The notes below the pieces were generated by a model that did no database searches, was not told the DNA's origin, and saw nothing but the letters and a program-made list of their open reading frames with translations. This document shows, one piece after another, positions 1-5,519 of a stretch of DNA of 7,972 nt. The stretch comes from Chloroflexota bacterium (GTDB lineage: Bacteria; Chloroflexota; Dehalococcoidia; SZUA-161; SpSt-899): positions 1-7,972 of the forward strand of contig QLUL01000040.1 of NCBI GenBank assembly GCA_018725425.1, given 5' to 3'. Each line of letters starts with the position of its first letter. The stretch's first letter is position 1. Made by a program: the position numbers and the translations under genes.

Positions 1-44
1 TAAAATATAAGTCCATTTCACTTCTGCTCTCTATTCAGATCCGG

Positions 45-74
45 AAGACAAGCTGGCGGAACATCTGCTATAAT
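45..74 (+). promoter_or_regulatory. Candidate sigma70-type promoter, possibly leaderless
   Basis: A perfect TATAAT at 69-74 lies 18 bp after AAGACA at 45-50, which matches the TTGACA consensus at its last four bases. The usual distance from -10 to transcription start would put the first transcribed base at about 81, the A of the kinase start codon. The mRNA would then be leaderless or nearly so. The only Shine-Dalgarno-like bases, GAGG at 75-78, leave just 2 nt before the ATG, which is too close for normal initiation. The boxes are seen directly; promoter activity is inferred. Confidence 0.42.
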
Positions 75-80
75 GAGGTT

Positions 81-623
81 ATGAAGGTCGTAGCCATTGT
101 TGGCATGAGCGGATCAGGTAAATCGGAGGTAGCGCGGGTCTTCGAGCAAAAGGGCTTTGTGCGCATAAGGTTTGGCGACCTGACGGACAGGGAGGTGCTC
201 CGGCGGGGACTGGAGCTAAACGAGGAAAACGAGCGACAAGTTCGCGAACGACTGCGGGAGGAACACGGCATGGCCGCCTATGCCAGGCTGAACCTTCCTG
301 CAATTGATGCCGCGCTGCAACGATCGAATGTAGTGGTGGATGGCCTGTACTCCTGGGAGGAGTATAAGCTGCTCAAAGAGCATTACGGCGAAGGCTTTCT
401 TGTGGTGACCGTCTATTCTTCACCCGGAGCAAGGCAAGAGCGCCTTTCGCGAAGGCCGATCAGGCCACTGACCGTCGCCGAATCGGTGAGCCGCGATTTC
501 GCCGAGATCGAGAACCTCGGCAAAGGGGGGCCGATCGCCATGGCAGATTTTGCCCTGATTAATGAATCCTCGCTGGAGAAGCTAAGAGAGGAGACCGAGC
601 GGCTCATCGCCACGCTCGCGTGA
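81..623 (+). CDS. P-loop kinase-like protein (UPF0200 / dephospho-CoA kinase-like AAA family)
   Basis: A 180-residue soluble protein of the small P-loop nucleotide/CoA kinase fold. The Walker A motif GMSGSGKS is at residues 8-15, directly after the first beta strand. A Walker-B-like strand VVVDGLYSWEE spans about 84-94, with D87 the likely acidic residue. An arginine-rich LID-like stretch RQERLSRRPIRP follows at 118-129. GKGGPIAMAD at 147-156 and the N of ALIN at 161 match the C-terminal block I know from UPF0200-type proteins. The ATG at 81 is the only usable start: the next in-frame ATG (codon 9) lies inside the P-loop, and no ATG, GTG or TTG precedes it in frame within the window. The stop overlaps the dCMP deaminase start, so a role in nucleotide metabolism is plausible. 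Substrate unknown: it could phosphorylate a nucleoside monophosphate, dephospho-CoA or something else. Fold confident, reaction not. Confidence 0.85.
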   Translation: MKVVAIVGMSGSGKSEVARVFEQKGFVRIRFGDLTDREVLRRGLELNEENERQVRERLREEHGMAAYARLNLPAIDAALQRSNVVVDGLYSWEEYKLLKEHYGEGFLVVTVYSSPGARQERLSRRPIRPLTVAESVSRDFAEIENLGKGGPIAMADFALINESSLEKLREETERLIATLA

Positions 624-1105
624 TGAGGAAATCAGGCCGTCCGAGCATTGATGAATACTTTCTCAAGGTGGCCTCGGTAGTGGCCGAGCGCTCGACCTGC
701 CTGCGGCACCATGTCGGCGCGGTGGCCGTGCGGGATAAGCATATCCTGGCCACCGGCTATAATGGCGCCGCCGTTGGACTGAAGGACTGCCTTGAACTGG
801 GCTGCCTCAGGGATGCGCAGGATATCCCATCCGGCACCCGTCACGAGATTTGCCGCTCCATACATGCCGAGCAGAATTGCATCATTCAGGCGTCTCTCCA
901 CGGTGTCAGCCTCAAGGACTGCACCGTCTACTGCACCCACACCCCCTGCATCCTCTGTGCCAAGATGCTGGTTAACGCTAGGATCAAACGCTTCGTGAGC
1001 TTTGGTAAGTACGCCGATGATTCCTTCCGGGAGCTCTTCGCCGAGGCAGGGATAAAGGTGGATATCGTTCAGCGGCCCTCGTCTGAGATCACTCATCTGG
1101 AATGA
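620..1105 (+). CDS. dCMP deaminase (zinc-dependent cytidine/deoxycytidylate deaminase family)
   Basis: A 161-residue cytoplasmic enzyme predicted to deaminate dCMP to dUMP, the thymidylate synthase substrate. Numbering from GTG 620, the zinc/catalytic motif HAE is at 82-84 (H82 ligand, E84 proton shuttle) and PCILC at 109-113 gives zinc ligands C110 and C113. The blocks RSTC (24-27) and GYNG (46-49) are characteristic of dCMP deaminases of the ComEB/T4 Cd type rather than free cytidine deaminases, and the length fits. Two starts are possible: GTG 620 overlaps the upstream TGA by 4 nt (GTGA), and ATG 623 overlaps it by 1 nt (TGATG). No good Shine-Dalgarno site lies at normal spacing, so translation is probably coupled to the kinase-like gene. 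ATG 623 would only remove one residue. The first strong hairpin downstream begins 36 bp after the stop. Confidence 0.93.
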   Translation: MMRKSGRPSIDEYFLKVASVVAERSTCLRHHVGAVAVRDKHILATGYNGAAVGLKDCLELGCLRDAQDIPSGTRHEICRSIHAEQNCIIQASLHGVSLKDCTVYCTHTPCILCAKMLVNARIKRFVSFGKYADDSFRELFAEAGIKVDIVQRPSSEITHLE

Positions 1106-1140
1106 ATGGTTTTCCCCGCAGAACTTTTTATGACCAAGTA

Positions 1141-1195
1141 CTCTGGGTCGTCCCCGACCCAGAGCTGCACCGTCGAGGTCAGGGACGACCTCGAC
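1141..1195. repeat. Two adjacent perfect hairpins (REP-like)
   Basis: Hairpin 1 pairs CTCTGGGTCG (1141-1150) with CGACCCAGAG (1155-1164) over a 4-nt loop. Hairpin 2 pairs GTCGAGGTC (1172-1180) with GACCTCGAC (1187-1195) over a 6-nt loop. GTCGTCCC (1147-1154) is also complementary to GGGACGAC (1182-1189), so an alternative fold can form that excludes both hairpins. No T-run follows on either strand, so a classical intrinsic terminator is unlikely. The placement between convergent genes fits an interspersed palindromic repeat or an mRNA 3'-end stabiliser. The preceding 35 bp after the deaminase stop show nothing convincing. Confidence 0.7.
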
Positions 1196-1216
1196 TACGG
1201 AGACCGACATAAGATT

Positions 1217-1371
1217 CCTCTCCCTTGAAGCGGATGTTCCAGCACGTATCTGTGAAAATCATCGAACCAGATACGAAATTGCCCTTTCAATCCTTACGAA
1301 ATCCATCATGTAGTCATGTATTCCCGAATCTGGCGAGCCCCTCGAAATGGAACATCCGTTGAAGGGAGAGG
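1217..1371. mobile_element. MITE-like element with ~24-bp terminal inverted repeats
   Basis: The left arm (1217-1241) and the reverse complement of the right arm (1348-1371) share CCTCTCCCTT at the outer end and CGGATGTTCCA at the inner end. They differ only in the middle (GAAG versus CAA), giving about 23 of 25 positions matched. The 106-bp interior is relatively AT-rich, holds a small hairpin (CGTATCTG 1245-1252 with CAGATACG 1268-1275) and encodes no credible protein. Size and arms fit a miniature inverted-repeat transposable element or an IS remnant. The only flanking direct repeat is TT on each side, so a target duplication is not established. It could instead be a structured RNA or a composite REP. 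The arms are seen; mobility is inferred. Confidence 0.5.
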
Positions 1372-1461
1372 TTAGAACCTGTCCTGAGCTTGGCGAAGGA
1401 TGAGGGGGGAATTCCTGGAGTTTTCCCCCTCCCTCTAACTCCCTCCCGCTAGGGGAGGGAG
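1372..1461. repeat. GC-rich REP-like interspersed repeat block
   Basis: This block abuts the inverted-repeat element. It contains GTCCTGAGCTTGGCGAAGGA (1381-1400), close to a GTCCTGAGCTTGTCGAAGG-type palindromic repeat that I recall as widespread in bacterial intergenic DNA. Two hairpins follow: GGGGGAA (1405-1411) with TTCCCCC (1423-1429) over an 11-nt loop, and CTCCCTCCC (1439-1447) with GGGAGGGAG (1453-1461) over a 5-nt loop. There is no open reading frame of note. The remaining 24 bp to the permease stop are AT-rich and unremarkable. Assignment to a repeat family is from memory and would need genome-wide copies to confirm. Confidence 0.55.
1439..1461. terminator. Possible terminator hairpin between convergent genes
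   Basis: A perfect 9-bp, GC-rich stem with loop GCTAG lies 24 bp beyond the stop of the minus-strand permease gene. It is also the last strong hairpin downstream of the plus-strand pair. The bases after the stem are TTAGAGGG on the minus strand and AATTATAATG on the plus strand, so neither direction has a proper U-tract. It may work as a weak bidirectional terminator or simply be part of the repeat block. Confidence 0.3.
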
Positions 1462-1485
1462 AATTATAATGATTTCTGCAATTGA

Positions 1486-2385
1486 CTATAGATGAATAAT
1501 CGTTATCCCACCGACAATCATGCCAATGGCAACAGATCTCAGGGCTATGGTTTCCTTCCCCAGGCGCTGCTCCAACAACACGGTGGAGATACGGCTCAGA
1601 ATGAGGGCATAGACAAATACGAACGCCGGTCGAGCCCCGGAGATGGCCGAGACCAGCGATACCGGCCCGTTCTGTATGGACCAGAAGAGGAAGAACAGTC
1701 CGACGAGTACCAGCGCCGCGGTCAAGACCACGAGAGCCAGCGACAGCACCGGTTGCTTGAGGGTGCAAAGCTGGCGGAGAGGAAGGGGGCGCAGGGCGAT
1801 GCCCAGGAAGACAAGTGCCATGGCAAGATGGCCAAAGGCGAGCATATTCCAATACGAAACGTGTTCCAGGGCATACTTGCTGGTCAGATTGGCGGTTGCC
1901 AGAAGGAACCCGGCTATAAGAGGCTTGGCAAGCGATCTGCCGACCCCGATACGGGAGCCGCTGGAGTCTCGCTCGATGGAGATGAGCATTGCCCCAGCGA
2001 CGGTGATGAGAATAGCGATCCACTCAAGGTAGTCTAAGGTTTCACCCAGGAATAACGCAGCCAGGATAGCCACGAACACCGGGTGGGCGTGGACCACAGG
2101 GATAACCCGGGAGACCTCTCCGGTCTGCAGGATATGCAGGATTAGCAAGACTGCCAGGGCGCGCAGGATGCTCGAGAACATGGTTATCAGGAGTGGAATG
2201 ACGCCGATGTCATGGGGGAGGGGGAAAAGGCTGAGCAGTATCGCACCGGTTATAATACCCAGGATTCCCGCCGGAATCAGAAATGCCCTGAGACTGGGCA
2301 TCCTCTTGGCGACGAGGTGGCTATCGAGTATGTTGACCACCGCGAAGATAGCGGTGCTAAGTATCGCGGCATCGGCCCAATCCAA
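1486..2385 (-). CDS. EamA/DMT-superfamily permease, ten membrane helices
   Basis: A 299-residue integral membrane protein with about ten hydrophobic helices, near residues 5-20, 33-52, 62-86, 95-115, 119-137, 152-172, 180-199, 213-236, 243-265 and 280-298. This is the size and two-fold repeat of the drug/metabolite transporter superfamily. The first half carries the EamA-like end block with LFLGET at 111-116 followed by EWIAILITVAGAMLIS at 121-136. The second half repeats the pattern, ending in GMIVGGITII at 288-297. The start is TTG at 2385: GAGG lies 7 nt upstream and an in-frame TGA sits four codons before it, so no earlier start exists. Substrate unknown; relatives export metabolites or amino acids. 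It lies on the same strand as the fad genes but 131 bp downstream behind a repeat, so a functional link to fatty-acid oxidation is not shown. Confidence 0.85.
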   Translation of the reverse strand: MDWADAAILSTAIFAVVNILDSHLVAKRMPSLRAFLIPAGILGIITGAILLSLFPLPHDIGVIPLLITMFSSILRALAVLLILHILQTGEVSRVIPVVHAHPVFVAILAALFLGETLDYLEWIAILITVAGAMLISIERDSSGSRIGVGRSLAKPLIAGFLLATANLTSKYALEHVSYWNMLAFGHLAMALVFLGIALRPLPLRQLCTLKQPVLSLALVVLTAALVLVGLFFLFWSIQNGPVSLVSAISGARPAFVFVYALILSRISTVLLEQRLGKETIALRSVAIGMIVGGITIIHL

Positions 2386-2392
2386 AGGCGTT

Positions 2393-2398
2393 CCTCAC
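2393..2398 (-). promoter_or_regulatory. Shine-Dalgarno site supporting the TTG start of the permease
   Basis: On the minus strand GTGAGG ends 7 nt before the TTG codon at 2385. The TGA inside it (GTGAGG) is in frame with the TTG and closes the reading frame upstream. The site sits just 2 nt from the edge of the palindromic repeat that begins at 2401, so folding of that repeat could influence access to it. Confidence 0.6.
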
Positions 2399-2400
2399 TT

Positions 2401-2499
2401 GTAGCACAGGGGCTTGTCCCCTGCCGGTGTTTGCCGAGGATAAACCTCGGCGCTACTTGTCCCCTGCCGGTGTTTGCCGAGGATAAACCTCGGCGCTAC
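2401..2499. repeat. Compound palindromic repeat with a perfect 43-bp tandem duplication
   Basis: A 43-bp unit beginning CTTGTCCCCTGCCGG occurs twice without mismatch (2413-2455 and 2456-2498; the next base, C, also agrees). Each copy holds a 7-bp hairpin, GCCGAGG-ATAAA-CCTCGGC (2433-2451 and 2476-2494). Before copy 1, CAGGGG (2407-2412) pairs with CCCCTG (2418-2423). GTAGC at 2401-2405 pairs with GCTAC at 2452-2456 or at 2495-2499, enclosing the inner hairpins in a cloverleaf-like fold. This looks like an interspersed palindromic element whose internal part duplicated. It fills most of the gap between fadE and the permease. There is no T-run, so a standard terminator is unlikely; an mRNA-stabilising or processing role is possible. 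Confidence 0.8.
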
Positions 2500-2516
2500 C
2501 TGAGCAGAGCAAACTT

Positions 2517-4301
2517 CTAACAGGTGTATCGCTCTGCCTCTATCAATCTCTCGGCAATTTCTCTCCTCCTGGCCACGGTGTTGATGGGCGTCAGTCTTGA
2601 GAGCTTCCTCATCGCCCCGAGCTGTGTATAAAGCACGTCCCCGGTCTCCATTGCAGCAAGGATCTGGGTGGCATAATCGTCTATTCTCTTCATGGCATCA
2701 TTTACATAGACGCATACCATGTCTATCTTTGTCTTCGCTTGCTCTTCTCCAGAAGATTCTATGGACTTGAGCGCTCTCAAGAGGCCGCTCTCCATGGCGA
2801 AGATTTCGATTGCAATGTCGCTCAAAAGTCCCACAACCTCCTGCTGCTCGGCCATGGCCTTTCCGTATTTCTGTGCCGCCCCACCCGATGTGAGGAGGAA
2901 TATCTTCTTTGACATATCCACCAGCTTCTTCTGGTACCCCAGCGGCCCATCTTCCATGCTCGGGGAGACCGGGGCTATCGTCAGCATTTCACCGGCCAGT
3001 TTCAGTGCCATGGAGAAGAGCGGTATCTCGTTCTTCAGCGCCTTCCTCATCAGCCAGTCAAGTATGGTAAGCCGGTTTATCTCATTTGTCCCTTCAAATA
3101 TCCGGTTTATCCGCGAATCCCTATAGATTCGCTCCACCAGATACTCCTCGATATATCCGTACCCCCCATGAATCTGGACCGCCTCATCGGCGACATAATC
3201 CAGCATCTCGGAGCAGTAGACCTTGTTAATGGAGCACTCGGTAGCATATTCCGAGATGCATTTCGCGGTCTGCTTGCCGCTATCCCCTGCCGCCAGGTCC
3301 ACCGTGGCGAGGATGTTATCTATCAGACCGGCGGTTCGGTAAAGCATGCTCTCTGCTGTATAAATCCCTATCCCCATCTCAGCGAGCTTATGCTTTATCA
3401 GTCCAAATTGACAGATGGGCCTTCCAAACTGGACTCTCTGCCTGGCATATTTTACACTTTCCTCCAGGGCTAACTTTGCCCCCTCCACACATCCCCCGGC
3501 CAGTCTGAGCCTGCCTATATCGAGAATGCTGAAGGCGACCGCATGTCCCTTGCCGATCTCGAAGAGGACATTCTCCACCGGCACCCTGGCATCCTCAAAT
3601 ATCACACTGGTGGTGGAGGAACCACGAATGCCCATTTTATTCTCCTCCGGTCCTATGGATACCCCCGGAAAGCCTTTCTCTACAATGAAGGCGGTGAACT
3701 TATCACCATCCACCTTGGCAAAGGTTACAATGATATCTGCCAGCCCTCCGTTGGTGATGAACTGCTTTTCGCCGTTGAGCTGATAGTATCGGCCGTCATC
3801 GGATAGGATGGCCCGGGTTCTCAGGGCAAGGGCATCGGTGCCGGCGAGGGGCTCGGTCAGGGCGTAGGCGGCGATCTTTTCCCCGCTTGCCAGAGCAGGC
3901 AGGTATTTCTCCTTCTGGGATTTGTTGCCAAAGAATACCACGGGCAGGGTTCCGATGCCCGTATGGGCACCCAGAGTCAAGCCAAAGGACCCGGCCAGTG
4001 TCAAGTAGGCGGTGATAAGCAGCGAGGCTATCTTATCCATTGGGGAACCGCCGTACTGCTCCTCTATGTCCGCCGCTAGAAGTCCCAGCTCTCCAACCTG
4101 CCGCATTAGCTTGCGGGTCAGTTCAAAGTCCTTATGCTCGAGTTCCTCTATATGCGGCTGCACCTCGTTCTTGACGAAGTCTTCGGTGGTCTTGATGATC
4201 ATCCGGTGCTCTTCGGTGAAGTCATCGGGGGTAAAGATCTCTTGCGGGGCTATTTCCTCTACCAGGAATGTGCCGCCCTTTCTGATTTTCGGTGTCTCCA
4301 T
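2517..4301 (-). CDS. fadE: Acyl-CoA dehydrogenase FadE (VLCAD-like, with long C-terminal extension)
   Basis: A FAD-dependent enzyme of 594 residues, the same length as B. subtilis FadE (YusJ). It oxidises acyl-CoA to trans-2-enoyl-CoA and should pass electrons to ETF, which is not encoded here. The N-terminal helical domain covers about 30-140. The FAD/substrate middle domain follows, with YALTEPLAGTDA at 146-157 and the flavin-proximal block FITNGG at 181-186. The C-terminal helical domain ends in QIHGGYGYIEEY (376-387), RDSRINRIFEGTNEINR (394-410). E403 in FEGT corresponds to the catalytic base of medium- and very-long-chain enzymes (MCAD Glu376). About 180 further residues form the VLCAD/ACAD9-type extension. 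ATG 4301 is preceded by AGGAGG with 5-nt spacing, and only 15 bp separate it from the thiolase stop, indicating cotranscription. Chain-length preference cannot be read from the sequence. Confidence 0.95.
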   Translation of the reverse strand: METPKIRKGGTFLVEEIAPQEIFTPDDFTEEHRMIIKTTEDFVKNEVQPHIEELEHKDFELTRKLMRQVGELGLLAADIEEQYGGSPMDKIASLLITAYLTLAGSFGLTLGAHTGIGTLPVVFFGNKSQKEKYLPALASGEKIAAYALTEPLAGTDALALRTRAILSDDGRYYQLNGEKQFITNGGLADIIVTFAKVDGDKFTAFIVEKGFPGVSIGPEENKMGIRGSSTTSVIFEDARVPVENVLFEIGKGHAVAFSILDIGRLRLAGGCVEGAKLALEESVKYARQRVQFGRPICQFGLIKHKLAEMGIGIYTAESMLYRTAGLIDNILATVDLAAGDSGKQTAKCISEYATECSINKVYCSEMLDYVADEAVQIHGGYGYIEEYLVERIYRDSRINRIFEGTNEINRLTILDWLMRKALKNEIPLFSMALKLAGEMLTIAPVSPSMEDGPLGYQKKLVDMSKKIFLLTSGGAAQKYGKAMAEQQEVVGLLSDIAIEIFAMESGLLRALKSIESSGEEQAKTKIDMVCVYVNDAMKRIDDYATQILAAMETGDVLYTQLGAMRKLSRLTPINTVARRREIAERLIEAERYTC

Positions 4302-4316
4302 GTTTTCCTCCTTTAT

Positions 4317-5495
4317 TTATTCTTCCCTTTCGAATATACCCGCTGCTCCCATACCGCCACCGATACACATGGTGACCACGCCGAATTTGGCCCTTCTGCT
4401 TTCCATTTCATAGAGCAGCTTGGTGGTAAGATAGGCTCCGGTGCATCCCATGGGATGCCCCAGGGCAATAGAACCACCATTTACATTTAGCCTATTCGGG
4501 TCAATCCCCAGGGTTCTGATCACATATAGCGACTGGGATGCAAATGCCTCATTTAGCTCTACAAGGTCAACCTGGTCAATGGAGATACCGGCGTACTTGA
4601 GCGCCTTGGGGACGGCCACCACCGGGCCTATGCCCATGACCTCAGGGTCAACGCCTCCAACGCCGTATGACCGGAAAACACCCATCGACTTCAATCCTAA
4701 CTCCCCGGCCCTCTCCCTGGACATAATCACCACTGCTGCAGCCCCATCGTTCAAGGGACAAGAGTTTCCGGCAGTCACCGTGCCTTTGATGTTAAAGATT
4801 GGTTTTAGCTTTGATAGAGCTTCCATGGAGGTGTCCGGCCTGACGCATTCATCCTTCTCAAAAACTATCTCCTTCTTGACCGGCTTTCCTTCTTCAAAGG
4901 TCCTCTCCACGATGTTTAGCGGTAGAATCTGCTCGTCGAATTTCTTCTCTTTCTGCGCCCTCACTGCCTTCTGGTGACTATCTAAAGCGAATGCATCCTG
5001 ATCCTCTCGGCTCACTCCATATCTCTGTGCCACATTCTCCGCCGTGAGCCCCGTTGAGATGTATGCCCCGGGGTAGCTCTCCATCAGGTCGGGGTCCGGG
5101 AGCAGTTTGCTCCCGCCCATGGGCACACTGCTCATGTGCTCCACCCCTCCGGCGACCACAATATCCGCAAATCCACCCATGATCCTTTGTGAGGCGATGG
5201 CAATGGCCTCAAGTCCGGAGGCACAGAACCTGTTTACGGTGAGGCCGGTCACCGAATGAGGAAGTCCAGCTTTGAGTGCAATAACCCTACCCAGGTTCAT
5301 CCCCGCCTCTGCCTCGGGGAAAGCACACCCGATTATTAGATCGTCTATCTCCCCTGGTTCCAATCCCCTGGCTCTCTTGATCGCCTCCTTTACCACCTCG
5401 GTGGCCGAATGCTCCGGCCTGGTGTTTCGCAGGGTGCCCCTTGGCGCCCTTCCAATAGCGGTCCTCACCGCTGATACTATAACTGCTTCTCTCAT
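4317..5495 (-). CDS. fadA: Acetyl-CoA acyltransferase (3-ketoacyl-CoA thiolase) FadA
   Basis: A 392-residue cytoplasmic thiolase that cleaves 3-ketoacyl-CoA with CoA to acetyl-CoA and an acyl-CoA two carbons shorter. The nucleophilic cysteine is C91 in NRFCASG (88-94). NEAF is at 315-318, the catalytic histidine is H347 in GHPMG (346-350), and the second active-site cysteine is C377 in CIGGGMG (377-383). All family hallmarks are intact and the length is normal for the degradative class (B. subtilis FadA/YusK is about 391 residues). ATG 5495 has AAGGGGG about 6 nt upstream. It lies 24 bp after fadN and 15 bp before fadE on the same strand, so it is the middle gene of the operon. A biosynthetic acetoacetyl-CoA thiolase is the alternative reading, but the fadN-fadE context argues for beta-oxidation. 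Confidence 0.95.
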   Translation of the reverse strand: MREAVIVSAVRTAIGRAPRGTLRNTRPEHSATEVVKEAIKRARGLEPGEIDDLIIGCAFPEAEAGMNLGRVIALKAGLPHSVTGLTVNRFCASGLEAIAIASQRIMGGFADIVVAGGVEHMSSVPMGGSKLLPDPDLMESYPGAYISTGLTAENVAQRYGVSREDQDAFALDSHQKAVRAQKEKKFDEQILPLNIVERTFEEGKPVKKEIVFEKDECVRPDTSMEALSKLKPIFNIKGTVTAGNSCPLNDGAAAVVIMSRERAGELGLKSMGVFRSYGVGGVDPEVMGIGPVVAVPKALKYAGISIDQVDLVELNEAFASQSLYVIRTLGIDPNRLNVNGGSIALGHPMGCTGAYLTTKLLYEMESRRAKFGVVTMCIGGGMGAAGIFEREE

Positions 5496-5519
5496 TTTTA
5501 TCCCCCTTGCGAGTGATGG

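Noticed and set aside
11..73. Short plus-strand frame reading like a protein end (SALYSDPEDKLAEHLL then TAA).
   Set aside because: An in-frame TAA at 8-10 precedes it and there is no start codon or ribosome site, so it cannot be an intact gene or the tail of one without a frameshift.
1106..1140. TTTTT at about 1125-1130 as part of an intrinsic terminator for the deaminase gene.
   Set aside because: No stable GC-rich stem precedes the T-run; the strong hairpins lie after it.
632..1210. Minus-strand 192-codon open frame opposite the dCMP deaminase.
   Set aside because: It is antisense to a well-supported enzyme, begins in the palindromic hairpins and has no recognisable motif; it mirrors the codon bias of the real gene.
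1259..2023. Minus-strand 254-codon frame overlapping the permease gene in another phase.
   Set aside because: The composition is low-complexity Arg/His/Pro/Ser without domain features, while the overlapping frame encodes a clear ten-helix permease.
1492..2037. Plus-strand 181-codon frame antisense to the permease.
   Set aside because: Highly charged, Gln/Arg/Asp-rich translation with no motif or ribosome site; a shadow of a hydrophobic membrane protein gene.
2401..2499. CRISPR array, because of the repeated 43-bp unit with hairpins.
   Set aside because: The two copies are directly adjacent with no spacers between them, and no cas gene is present.
4302..4316. Possible regulatory site in the fadA-fadE gap.
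   Set aside because: The 15 bp are fully accounted for by the fadE ribosome site and its spacer.
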